From positions 186,001 through 250,000 of the forward strand of contig CAVQOG010000001.1 of assembly GCA_963714375.1 (NCBI GenBank): a stretch of DNA of 64,000 nt. Reading direction: 5' to 3'. Both the position numbers and the translations under genes were made by a program. Below the pieces are notes generated by a model. It ran no database searches. It was not told where the DNA came from and was given only the letters and a program-made list of their open reading frames with translations. Below are positions 1 through 7,067 of this stretch, in pieces (positions within the stretch are counted from its first letter, which is position 1; the number at the start of each line of letters is the position of its first letter). Origin of the DNA: UBA5794 sp963714375 (GTDB lineage Bacteria > Actinomycetota > Acidimicrobiia > Spongiisociales > UBA5794).

Positions 1-2
1 CC

Positions 3-869
3 CGGGTCGCGGAATTGTCCGGTGTGGAATGGGTGGTTGGGTTCGGTTTCGCCATAGACGCACGCAACGCCCAACTCGGCCGGAGCGGTACCCCGGTTGC
101 CGCGCGAGTCGTCTGGGGTGAGCTGCCCGATGTCATATCGGTCAATGGCAGATTCCCACGAGCCGGCGAAGCCCTCGTTGGTCCGGGGGCGCAGACGGGC
201 CTTGGACTGGTCCACCCAGTCGGTGGGATCGATCTCGACGACGAGCAGGCGTCAGTGGTTGGGGGGTTCAAAGCTGCTGACCCGCTTGGGTTCCTGAATG
301 GCACGATCCTTCTCGCCCCCCATCCAGATTCCGCTGATACCGCCACGTTGCGTTCGGTCCATGTCCTCGCCGCCAGTCCCGAAGGAGTTGCCAGTCTCAC
401 GCCAGCAGTGGCCGCAGTCCTCGGTGCCCAGGACCCGACTGGAGTCAGGTTCGAAACGTCCGAGACCCTGGCCCAACTTCGTGCTGCGGTGTCCGGGGAG
501 CTGGGTCGGTTCGGCCGGAACCTTGTCCTCGCCACACTCGCCGCCTCCCTGATGCTCACCGCGTTGGTGGTGTACGGGTCGGTCACCTTGCGGCGTCAGG
601 ATTTCGGGCGACGCCGCGCGCTCGGAGCTGGCCGGGCCACTATCACGGGACTCGTCGCAGTCCAGTACACCGTTGTAGCCGTACTCGGAGCAGTCGTCGG
701 GACCGTTGCCGGGGCGGCGCTCGTGTACCGGCTGACCAGCGGGTACCCGGACATTTTCTTCACGGTCGCCATCGCAGTACTCGCTGTGCTCGCCACCATC
801 GGAGCCTCCATTCCACCAGCGGTCATCGCCGCCTACCGCGACCCGATCCGAGTATTGCGAGTGCCATGA
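3..869 (+). CDS. ABC transporter permease, FtsX/MacB type (5' end outside window)
   Basis: C-terminal part of a membrane permease of the FtsX/MacB superfamily. The frame is open from the first bases, so the true start lies to the left; the TTG at 15 is only an in-frame codon. A large extracytoplasmic domain of about 160 residues is followed by three hydrophobic segments (roughly residues 169-191, 207-238 and 245-273 of the visible part), with the loop sequence RRQDFGRRRALGAGR and the terminal AYRDPIRVLRVP that are typical of the family's final FtsX domain. Such permeases pair with an ABC ATPase and act in lipoprotein or peptide export, antimicrobial peptide resistance or cell-wall hydrolase control. 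The ATPase is not visible and would be to the left. Substrate unknown. The nearest later genes in the same direction encode a small secreted protein and a lipoprotein, separated from it by an insertion sequence. Confidence 0.8.
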   Translation, partial: RVAELSGVEWVVGFGFAIDARNAQLGRSGTPVAARVVWGELPDVISVNGRFPRAGEALVGPGAQTGLGLVHPVGGIDLDDEQASVVGGFKAADPLGFLNGTILLAPHPDSADTATLRSVHVLAASPEGVASLTPAVAAVLGAQDPTGVRFETSETLAQLRAAVSGELGRFGRNLVLATLAASLMLTALVVYGSVTLRRQDFGRRRALGAGRATITGLVAVQYTVVAVLGAVVGTVAGAALVYRLTSGYPDIFFTVAIAVLAVLATIGASIPPAVIAAYRDPIRVLRVP

Positions 870-1097
870 TCGAAGCCCCGATACGTCGCTGTCGACCGTG
901 TGACTGTGAAGCCGCCGGAATAGCCAGGGGCCGGTTCGGCAATTTGATGGGCCGCTACGGCGAGGGATGTGAACCCGCCGACGGAAACGATAGGCCTTCG
1001 ATGAATACTCGAAAGGAGCGAACTCGTGTCCGAAGGAAACAACGAGGAATGGTGCGAAAGAGGGTGACACCATTCAAGACCTGACAGCCAGAAATGT

Positions 1098-1146
1098 TGG
1101 CCACCAGCGGAAAAAGCCGGTGGCCACCAGTGGGCGGAACCACTGG
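1098..1146. terminator. Two adjacent hairpins after the permease gene
   Basis: Inverted repeat TGGCCACC (1098-1105) / GGTGGCCA (1119-1126) with a 13-base loop, directly followed by CCAGTGG (1127-1133) / CCACTGG (1140-1146). There is no T-run, so a rho-independent terminator is only possible. The rest of 870-1164 holds no gene I can support: a 72-codon frame at 866-1084 has no recognisable content. Confidence 0.4.
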
Positions 1147-1164
1147 TCGCCTACGGGCAGAACC

Positions 1165-1190
1165 TGGTTCGCCCTGGGAATAGTGGAGAC
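1165..1190 (+). repeat. IS3 left terminal inverted repeat
   Basis: Begins TGGTTCGCCCTGGG and ends TGGAGAC. It matches the reverse complement of 3717-3742 at about 20 of 26 positions. Confidence 0.75.
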
Positions 1191-1210
1191 TCTTGGTCTT
1201 GGAAGCGAGG

Positions 1211-1534
1211 ATGCGAGTTATGGGTACACAGTCAACATCGGGGAAGTCGACGAGACGTCGGTATTCGCCTGAGGAGAGGGCTCAGGCGGTGCGTTTGGTC
1301 CGTCAGCTTCGTGAGGAGTTGGGGACGCCGCAAGGCACGGTCAAGAGGGTCGCCAATCAGCTCGGTTATGGAGTTGAATCGGTTCGTCTGTGGGTCAAGC
1401 AGGCTGATATCGATTCGGGTGATGCTGTAGGTATGTCTACGGCTGATCGGGCGAAGACTAAGACGCTTGAGCAGGAGAACCGTGAGCTGCGCAGGGCGAA
1501 TGAGATCTTGAAGCGGGCTTCGGTTTTCTTTGCG
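1211..1534 (+). pseudogene. IS3-family transposase OrfA, 5' part (split by IS110 insertion)
   Basis: Encodes the DNA-binding part of an IS3 transposase. It shows the RRRYSPEERAQAVRLVRQLR helix-turn-helix start, the second helix region GVESVRLWVKQ, and the coiled coil LEQENRELRRANEILKRAS that leads to the FF motif. ATG 1211 follows AGCGAGG and is the likely start; ATG 1220 is an alternative. After KRASVFFA the family sequence stops and the frame runs into foreign DNA until 1642. The missing end, AELDRPHK, lies at 2786-2812 beyond the insertion. Confidence 0.85.
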
Positions 1535-2785
1535 CCAATGTCATGCTGGTGGTGCCTGGATGGGTTCGCTCGTTTCTTTGGTGCCCTGCCGTTGGTAGTG
1601 GCTTATCCCGCGATGTGCGGCCCGTCCAGGCCGTCGGAGTGATTTGATAGGAGCGTGACCTTTCCCGATTGAGGCGTGTCCTCCGACACCGGTAACGACA
1701 AGACGGTCAAGGAGGACCCTCATGGTGATGATTGGAATCGATGCTCATGAGAAGACGTTTACGGCGGTGACAGTCAACGAGGTGGGAAGGGAGCTGGGAC
1801 ACCGAACGTTCAAGTCGACGAGTGATGGATGTTTCGAGTTGGTCCGGTGGGCGTCGCAATGGCCTGAGCGACGGTTCGCGGTGGAGGACTGTCGGCATCT
1901 GACACGACGGGTCGAGCCCGATCTTCTCGCAGCACGTGAAAGCTTGGTACGGATCCACACCCAGTTGATGGCTGGTGAGCGCCGTGGTGGCCGCGAACGA
2001 GGCAAGTCGGACCCAATCGATGCTCTTGCGGTTGCCCGTGTAGCGCTCCGAGAGCCGGATCTTCCAGTGGCCCGTTTGGATGGTCCCACCGGTGAGATTC
2101 GATTGTTGACGGACCATCGGCAATGTCTGGTACGGGAGCGAACACGCCTCCACAACAGGCTCCGTTGGCATCTCCACGAACTCAACCCCGACTTTGATGT
2201 ACGACCCCGAGGGCTACGAGCCGACAAACAACTCATACGGGTTACTACCGAACTCGGTCGAATGGACGGATTGGTCGCCGAGTTGGCCATGGACCTCGTT
2301 GAGCGATGTCGTGACCTCAACCGACGGATCCGAGAGCTTGAAGCACGACTGCGGCCCTTGTCCATACCTACGGTGCGTCTCTTCTCGCTCTGCCCGGGTG
2401 TGGGCTACTTTCAGCGGCCAAGATCCTGGGAGAGACCGCGGGGTCGATCGTTTCCGATCCCCAGCAGCGTTCGCCCGGTTCAACGGCACAGCACCCGTTC
2501 CGGTGTGGTCATCGAACACCGAACGGTTCCGACTCAACCGGGGAGGCAACCGACAAGTCAACTACGCCCTGCGCATGATCGCCGTCACCCAACTCCGTGG
2601 GATTGGGCCGGGCGAGGCGTATGTGGCCAAACGTGTTGCCACTGGTAACACCAAAACCGAAGCCATCCGTCTGCTCCGGCGGCGAATCTCCAACAGCGTG
2701 TACCGGGACTTTGCGTCAAGATGCCGCCACCCAATTGTCAGCCTCGGAAGAGCGTCTCTTGGTCGCGGCTTGACATAGGAGCATC
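1535..2785 (+). mobile_element. IS110-family element inserted in IS3 orfA
   Basis: About 1.25 kb that interrupts the IS3 orfA reading frame. The ends are inferred from where OrfA homology stops (near 1534) and resumes (near 2786); they are accurate to a few bases only. As usual for IS110 there are no clear inverted repeats. A 180-base stretch precedes the transposase gene, the place where IS110 elements often carry their non-coding guide (bridge) RNA region; I cannot confirm an RNA fold by eye. Confidence 0.75.
1722..2778 (+). pseudogene. IS110-family transposase (DEDD type), two frameshifts
   Basis: The first part (1722-~2380) carries the RuvC-like DEDD domain: GIDAHEKTFTAV, FAVEDC and KSDPIDALAVARVAL hold the acidic residues. 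The second part has the C-terminal Tnp20 domain: LPGCGLLSAAKILGETAG, then RFRSPAAFARFNGTAPVPV and RLNRGGNRQVNYALRMIAVTQL. These blocks fall in three successive frames: frame 3 to about 2383, frame 2 for about 2384-2443, frame 1 from about 2445 to the stop at 2778. Each step equals loss of one base. As read, the transposase cannot be made in one piece, so it is inactive or carries sequencing errors. Confidence 0.85.
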
Positions 2786-2812
2786 GCGGAGCTCGACCGC
2801 CCACACAAGTAG
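2786..2812 (+). pseudogene. IS3 OrfA, 3' remnant
   Basis: Reads AELDRPHK then TAG at 2810-2812. This is the normal end of an OrfA of this IS3 group and shows where the host element resumes after the IS110 insert. It overlaps the GTG start of orfB by one base. Confidence 0.8.
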
Positions 2813-3711
2813 TGGTTCAGTTCATTGACGACAATCGTGACGACTTTGGGGTCGTGCCCATCCGTGAAACGTTGCAGGTGGCCTCATCGACGTACTACGC
2901 GTTCAAGAACAGGGTGCCATCGGTGAGAGCATTACGCGATGCAGTGATGATGCCGATCTTGTTGGCCCTGTTCTTGGCGAACTACAAGGTGTATGGGGCA
3001 CACAAGTTGTGGAAAGCAGCCCGACGTGGCGGCTATGACATTGGTCGGGATCAGACAGCCCGTCTTATGAAAAAGCTCGATATTCGTGGCGTATCATGCA
3101 GCCGGCGGGTCCGTACCACCATTGCTGACAAGGACGCTCGGCGTCCGCCAGATCTCGTGGAGCGGGACTTCACTGCTGAAGCTCCGAATCTTCTGTGGGT
3201 GACAGATCTCACCTATGTACCGACTCGGGCGGGTGTGGCGTATGTGTGTTTCATCATCGACGCGTTCTCCCGCCGGATCGTCGGGTGGAGGGTTGCTTCC
3301 CATATGCGCACCGCCATGGTCCTTGATGCTTTGGAGATGGCACGCCAGTCACGCGGCAACCGTCTTGAAGAACTTGTTGCCCATTCCGATGCAGGAAGCC
3401 AGTTCACATCTCTGCGATGGGGTGAACGACTCGTCGAACTGGGAGCGCAACCTTCGATTGGGACGATCGGAGATTCATTCGATAACGCCTTGGCAGAAAC
3501 TGTGAACAGTCTCTACAAGGCCGAACTCGTCTCCGGACCCGATCAGGGACCCTGGAAGACGGTCGCCGACCTCGAGCTTGCCACCTTGGGCTGGGTGCAC
3601 TGGTTCAATAAGCAACGCCTCCACGGATATCTCAGCGACATCCCGCCCGCCGAATATGAAGACATCTACCGTGCCGAAAGGAGCACCAGACAACCAGTTG
3701 AAAACCAATAG
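2812..3711 (+). CDS. IS3-family transposase OrfB (DDE integrase core)
   Basis: Complete 299-residue OrfB. An HTH_21-type N-terminal domain (about 1-105, including KVYGAHKLWKAARRGG) precedes the rve integrase core. The catalytic residues are visible: D in WVTDLTYV, D in AHSDAGSQF, and E in NALAETVNSLYKAEL, with the usual spacing. The C-terminus has the family motif WVHWFNKQRLHGYLSDIPPAEYE. In IS3 elements OrfB acts as the OrfAB fusion made by -1 frameshifting; here OrfA is interrupted, so this intact frame is probably not functional unless helped in trans. Confidence 0.93.
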   Translation: MVQFIDDNRDDFGVVPIRETLQVASSTYYAFKNRVPSVRALRDAVMMPILLALFLANYKVYGAHKLWKAARRGGYDIGRDQTARLMKKLDIRGVSCSRRVRTTIADKDARRPPDLVERDFTAEAPNLLWVTDLTYVPTRAGVAYVCFIIDAFSRRIVGWRVASHMRTAMVLDALEMARQSRGNRLEELVAHSDAGSQFTSLRWGERLVELGAQPSIGTIGDSFDNALAETVNSLYKAELVSGPDQGPWKTVADLELATLGWVHWFNKQRLHGYLSDIPPAEYEDIYRAERSTRQPVENQ

Positions 3712-3716
3712 AAACA

Positions 3717-3742
3717 GTCTCCAACAAACCCAGGGCGATTCA
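3717..3742 (-). repeat. IS3 right terminal inverted repeat
   Basis: Its reverse complement starts TGAATCGCCCTGGG and ends TGGAGAC, the partner of 1165-1190. Confidence 0.75.
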
Positions 3743-3756
3743 CAACCTGCTGGCCC

Positions 3757-3784
3757 TTGACAGGTGGAACCCATTTTGTATGCT
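3757..3784 (+). promoter_or_regulatory. Strong sigma-70-type promoter
   Basis: Perfect -35 TTGACA (3757-3762), 16-base spacer, -10 TATGCT (3779-3784). It lies 15 bases after the right end of the IS3 element and 170 bases before the small secreted protein gene, leaving a long leader. It is flanking DNA, not part of the IS. Confidence 0.6.
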
Positions 3785-3957
3785 CAACATATGGTGGGAA
3801 ACGGCGGGAGTGCCAGCAGCACCTGGACGGAGGCAACCACGACGAATCATGGTTCTGCAAGCGAGATTCGAGGGATGGCGGACGTGCAACCCGGACGCTT
3901 TGACCTTGGATGCGTCGAAAGAGGGACCGGCGAAAACCAGAATGGAGGAATAGCACT

Positions 3958-4311
3958 ATGGATATGGCAAACGCTCTGCGACATAATCGATCCCGAATCT
4001 GGAACCTGATCGGAGCCATCGTCACCGCATTCGTACTGGTGGTTGCCTTGCAACCTGGCATCGCCTTGGCGGGCTCTGGCGATGTGTACTACTCGAGAAT
4101 CACCTGTTCCGGCTATCAAGCCGTGTTCATCCACTCAACTGGAGCCGAGAACTGGGTGGACTACGATTGGGATAGTGGTGACACAAGTAAGTGGAATCCT
4201 TACGGGAACTACTGGGGTTATCAGACTGGCGACACGTCGACTTGGGCAGTAATCGGTTGGGATCACGCAGCTCCGTCTTCGTCCGGCCGGTACTGCAAGA
4301 CCTTCACCTGA
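3958..4311 (+). CDS. Small secreted Trp/Tyr-rich protein, unknown function
   Basis: 117 residues. ATG 3958 is chosen because GGAGGA lies just upstream at the right distance; in-frame codons from 3910 have no such site. A clear signal peptide (basic MDMANALRHNRSR, hydrophobic core LIGAIVTAFVLVVAL, cleavage likely after ALA near residue 38) precedes a mature part of about 79 residues that is rich in Trp, Tyr, Gly, Ser and Asp, with only two cysteines (ITCSGY and RYCKTF) able to form one disulfide. It sits behind a strong promoter and 7 bases before a lipoprotein gene, so the two are probably one operon. I recognise no family. Size, composition and secretion would suit a bacteriocin-like or surface-binding protein, but that is speculation. 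Confidence 0.75.
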   Translation: MDMANALRHNRSRIWNLIGAIVTAFVLVVALQPGIALAGSGDVYYSRITCSGYQAVFIHSTGAENWVDYDWDSGDTSKWNPYGNYWGYQTGDTSTWAVIGWDHAAPSSSGRYCKTFT

Positions 4312-4318
4312 ACGCGAA

Positions 4319-4909
4319 GTGCGATCTATTCTCATAGGTGCCCTATTGGTCGTTTCGGTTGCTTGCACCGGTGAGGTGTCCACGACCAGCGAGGCTGACG
4401 GGGCAACCATCCCCCGTTTGCCTCCGGTGTCTGAGGTGTCTACCACCAGCGGGGCCGACGCGGGAACCATCCCACGTTGGCCTCCAGTATCGATTCCTCC
4501 CGATGAGTTCTTCTTGTTGCTAGAGGATTGTTTGCAGCAGAAGGGCTACGCAGCGGTCGTCGATCCTGCAGCATTTACGATCAGCTTCCCTGGATCGCAG
4601 CCGGGTTCTGACCAGGCACGGGATGATTGCATAGACGAAATCGACCCCACCTACCTCGTGGCGCCTCCTCCATTCACGGACGATCAACTGAACGATCTCT
4701 ATGCGTACGTGACTGATCAACGAGAGTGCTATGTGGAGTTGGGGTATTCGAGAGTGGAGATCCCCAGTCGCACGATCTTTGAAACAGATCTGGAGGGGCG
4801 ATTTGATCCGGCCGGTGAACTTGCATCTAGCTACCGAGAATTCCCTACCGACGAGGACTTGGCGACTTGCCGATCTCGATCTCGGCCGTATTGGTTCGTC
4901 GGATCCTGA
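4319..4909 (+). CDS. Putative lipoprotein with 20-residue tandem repeats
   Basis: 196 residues from GTG 4319. The N-terminus MRSILIGALLVVSVACTGE is a lipoprotein-type signal, with Cys16 as the likely lipidated residue; the box (SVAC) is somewhat atypical. Next come two copies of a 20-residue repeat beginning EVSTTS, then a folded-looking acidic domain with four more cysteines (EDCLQQKGY, RDDCIDEI, QRECYVELGY, DLATCRSR) that may pair. The C-terminal domain resembles secreted actinobacterial proteins of unknown function. It follows the small secreted protein by 7 bases and is probably translated from the same message. No function can be assigned; a role as partner or immunity protein to the upstream product is only a guess. 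Confidence 0.65.
   Translation: MRSILIGALLVVSVACTGEVSTTSEADGATIPRLPPVSEVSTTSGADAGTIPRWPPVSIPPDEFFLLLEDCLQQKGYAAVVDPAAFTISFPGSQPGSDQARDDCIDEIDPTYLVAPPPFTDDQLNDLYAYVTDQRECYVELGYSRVEIPSRTIFETDLEGRFDPAGELASSYREFPTDEDLATCRSRSRPYWFVGS
4373..4492 (+). repeat. 60-bp tandem repeat, two copies, inside the lipoprotein gene
   Basis: Units 4373-4432 and 4433-4492, about 80 percent identical. They encode EVSTTSEADGATIPRLPPVS and EVSTTSGADAGTIPRWPPVS, an in-frame linker between the lipid anchor and the folded domain. Confidence 0.9.
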
Positions 4910-4948
4910 TTGGGAGAATGCGGCGGCAGACGACCCGACAAAGCGACG

Positions 4949-5413
4949 TCACGATAATTCGCGCAACTCGGTGGCCTGTCGGGTGGAATCCGGGGAAGCG
5001 CATCGAGACCAAGTCCGGTCGGTGACCCAGCTGACCATGGCGGGATTCGCGAAGGCAGCAACGCGGTTGAGGACAGCGTCGAAGCTGTCAGGGAACTGAT
5101 CCTCAACCGCTTGTCGGCCCAGCCACAGCGTCCACTGCGTTTGTAGCTGGTCTGCGAACCCCGCCAGGACCTCGGCGAGCGGGCGTAGTGCCACGGTGTT
5201 GCCGGTCGGTGACGAGGATGAGCACGACATCGAGCGTGCCGGTTGTGGGCGAGGGAACCATCGACGACGACCCGCTGGTATTCCCAGGTGCCAGCAGTGA
5301 GTTCCACATTTAGATGCGACCCATCCGTACCGAGACCACCCACCACAAGCCAGAAAAGCGTCGAGGCACGAGGGGCTGAGTTCTCCGCTAAATCCAAAGT
5401 ACCGGGCTGTCAC
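4949..5413 (-). pseudogene. Degenerate minus-strand gene, unknown
   Basis: Protein-like stretches occur in three minus-strand frames over 4930-5400: LVVGGLGTDGSHLNVELTAG and WEYQRVVVDGSL in one, TGTLDVVLILVTDR in a second, and VALRPLAEVLAGFADQLQTQ with SFDAVLNRVAAFANPAMVSW in the third. Read in order they would make one protein of about 150 residues with several frameshifts. I do not recognise the family. The alternative is that these are chance open frames in GC-rich DNA. Confidence 0.35.
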
Positions 5414-5502
5414 CCCGGGACTGTATGTGTCCCGTGAATGTGCCGATGGGTGTCCTTGACGCGTTCTTGCTGATCGGCTGCAGGGGAGGGCGCTACGCTG
5501 AG

Positions 5503-5838
5503 ATGACTATGAACAGGTTGACAAGAGCCTCTGCTCAGGTTCCCGCCGTGCCGGATGATCTCGATGTCACAGACCTCGAGAAGGTCACTGGTGTGGTGGA
5601 ACTGCCGCTGCATATCCGTTGGAGCGGTCATGCTCGCCGCTACGACCTTGCAGATCGCCAACAACGCGCCCGCGTGTACGAGCAAGTCCTCCGTGAGGGC
5701 AATGAGAATGATATTCGCCGCTTCATTCGTGCCGACGAGCTGGTCGATCTGTGGGACGAGCTGGTTCTTCCCCGGAATGTGCGCCGAGCCTGGGCTGAAT
5801 GGCTGGAGTGCCATCGAGGAGTCTCGCTGTCTTGCTGA
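5503..5838 (+). CDS. Possible toxin-antitoxin partner protein (AbiEii-associated type)
   Basis: 111 residues from ATG 5503 (ATG 5509 also possible), with GGGGAGGG about 13 bases upstream. The block DLEKVTGVVELPLHIRWSG is followed by YDLADRQQRARVYEQVLREG and DIRRFIRADELVDLWDELVL. This matches my memory of small actinobacterial proteins encoded just before AbiEii/AbiGii-type nucleotidyltransferase toxins, but I cannot run a search. No nucleotidyltransferase gene follows; the next 320 bases are non-coding. Another frame downstream (about 5815-5959) reads LADAFPDALERAFESAELTH, so the gene could also be frameshifted and longer. Probably an orphaned or decayed half of a system within the island. 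Confidence 0.5.
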   Translation: MTMNRLTRASAQVPAVPDDLDVTDLEKVTGVVELPLHIRWSGHARRYDLADRQQRARVYEQVLREGNENDIRRFIRADELVDLWDELVLPRNVRRAWAEWLECHRGVSLSC

Positions 5839-6162
5839 CGCCTTTCCAGATGCATTGGAGCGAGCCTTCGAGAGCGCAGAACTCACCCATGCCAGACGCC
5901 GCTTATCAACTCGGTACTGTCGCGTGCATGTGATAGTTGCTGGTCTCGGCGGTGAATAGGTGCGAGACTTGTGGGCATGTTCAGCACTCACGCCTCAACC
6001 TCTGGAGATCTTTACACGCGGCGCCTATACGGCGCCTATCACTCCGGAAACCGGGGAACACGCAACCGCACGCGTTGGGACGCAATGGGACGAAAGCCCT
6101 ATGGGCACAAGGGTTTCTGCGATAGCGGGGGATAGGGCGGGATCACTCGGGATGGGGTTTCG
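5839..6162. other. Stretch without a supported gene
   Basis: No convincing coding frame beyond the possible C-terminal extension noted for the preceding gene. No integrase, tmRNA tag sequence or 5' half of a tRNA-like structure is visible. Confidence 0.5.
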
Positions 6163-6208
6163 TTGTCTGGCAGACAAGGGGTCAGGGGTTCGAATCCCCT
6201 CAGCTCCA
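6163..6208 (+). other. tmRNA (ssrA) 3'-end fragment, probable attachment site
   Basis: Contains a complete T arm (AGGGG 6184-6188, TTCGAAT, CCCCT 6196-6200) followed by CAGCTCC and A (6201-6208), the 3' strand of the tmRNA acceptor stem. Just upstream, TTGTCT/AGACAA (6163-6177) forms a short hairpin. There is no matching 5' acceptor strand (GGGGCTG), D arm or peptide-tag frame nearby, and the genomic CCA is absent, so it is a 3' fragment, not a working gene. Integrases commonly use the ssrA 3' end and leave such a copy at the far end of the element. A tRNA 3' half is the alternative reading. Confidence 0.6.
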
Positions 6209-6211
6209 CGG

Positions 6212-6256
6212 CTACTCCTTCGGAGTAGTTAGGAGTTTCGCTTCGCGAAATACTCC
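6212..6256 (+). terminator. Two hairpins behind the ssrA-like fragment
   Basis: CTACTCC-TTC-GGAGTAG (6212-6228), then GGAGTTTCGC-TTC-GCGAA with AT bulge and ACTCC (6232-6256). They directly follow the tmRNA-like 3' end and may be its original terminator. They also lie downstream of phoU on the other strand. 6257-6391 shows nothing else. Confidence 0.45.
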
Positions 6257-6391
6257 CCCAGAACCTCGGGAACATTGGCATTGGCTGGAATGTGACGCGG
6301 ATGATCCCGGCTTGTAGACGCAGCATCCGACACGGCAGCCGCAGTTTCAAGAAATCAGCGTTCGCTCACCGGATCTGGAGTCCCAGGGCCC

Positions 6392-7057
6392 TCACGTGTC
6401 GGAAGGGAACTCTCCGGTGACGACGAAAGTAATGTTCTGTGCGATGTTCACGCCGTGATCAGCTATTCGTTCGAAGAACCGCCCTATTCGGAAAAGAGCG
6501 ACGGCGGGCTCAAGTCCAAGGAGCTCCTGTTTGGCTGTAACGGCGCGGTATAGATCGGCCGTAAGTTCGTCCGTCGCTTCGTCTTCGAGTTCGGCTCCGA
6601 TCCCGATACTCGGGTCGAGGGTCGCGATGGCCTCCACTCCGCGCGAGAACATTGCAGTTGAGGCATCGGAGAGCTGTGCAAGCAGTGACTGGACCGCTGG
6701 GTCGCTCGGGATCCCGTCGAGCCGGTCGAGTGCCTTGACGATATTGACGGCGAGATCGCCGGAGCGCTCAAGTTCGTACAAGATCCGTGTTGCCGCCACG
6801 AGAAAACGAAGATCGGAGGCGACGGGCTGCTGAAGCGCGAGGATCTGAAAGACCTTCGCTTCAATGTCGTCATACCGGTCATTGATCTGCTTGTCTGCCT
6901 CCCGAACCTCGAGGATCTCATCGAGCCGGTTCTCCGTGAGAACCTCGGAAGCGTGTCGAACGTTGGTAACCACCATGCTGCCAAGGTCGACAAGGCTCGC
7001 ACGAATCTCGTCGAGTTCGGTGTCGTAGTGGTGTCTGAGATCGCTGTTGTGTTCCAT
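6392..7057 (-). CDS. phoU: Phosphate transport accessory protein PhoU
   Basis: 221 residues, the normal length. Two repeats of a three-helix bundle are visible, each with the metal-binding pattern: ALQQPVASDLRFLVAATRI with ERSGDLAVNIVKA in the first half, and FRIGRFFERIADHGVNIAQN in the second. PhoU damps the phosphate-sensing kinase when the Pst transporter is saturated and limits uptake. It is the last gene of the pst operon, 10 bases after pstB, so it is co-transcribed with the transporter and likely induced under phosphate starvation. Confidence 0.95.
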   Translation of the reverse strand: MEHNSDLRHHYDTELDEIRASLVDLGSMVVTNVRHASEVLTENRLDEILEVREADKQINDRYDDIEAKVFQILALQQPVASDLRFLVAATRILYELERSGDLAVNIVKALDRLDGIPSDPAVQSLLAQLSDASTAMFSRGVEAIATLDPSIGIGAELEDEATDELTADLYRAVTAKQELLGLEPAVALFRIGRFFERIADHGVNIAQNITFVVTGEFPSDT

Positions 7058-7067
7058 GTGTTCTCTT

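Larger units (their letters stand above)
1165..3742 (+). mobile_element. IS3-family insertion sequence, interrupted by an IS110-family element
   Basis: The element has imperfect terminal inverted repeats starting TG and sharing TCGCCCTGGG and TGGAGAC on both sides, an orfA with a helix-turn-helix and coiled coil, and an orfB with the DDE integrase core in the overlapping arrangement usual for IS3. AACC occurs beside both ends, within one base of the expected place, and may be the target duplication. The orfA is split by an IS110-like element at about 1535-2785, so the outer element can no longer make its OrfAB fusion transposase. Without the insert the IS3 element would be about 1.3 kb, the normal size for the family. 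Confidence 0.85.

Noticed and set aside
252..1073. 273-codon open frame on the minus strand
   Set aside because: Antisense to the FtsX permease, low-complexity polar sequence, no domain, typical shadow frame in GC-rich DNA.
866..1084. 72-codon frame overlapping the permease stop
   Set aside because: No plausible RBS, domain or codon pattern; looks like a chance frame.
3958..4311. Lactococcin 972-type bacteriocin
   Set aside because: Composition is similar, but the family's conserved pattern (SNYxH and HSAxV) is missing.
6163..6208. Complete tRNA or tmRNA gene
   Set aside because: Only the T arm and 3' acceptor strand exist; no 5' acceptor, D arm, anticodon arm or tag sequence upstream.
6099..6350. 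83-codon frame reading ELRGFEPLTPCLP
   Set aside because: A familiar spurious translation of tmRNA/tRNA 3'-end DNA, not a protein.
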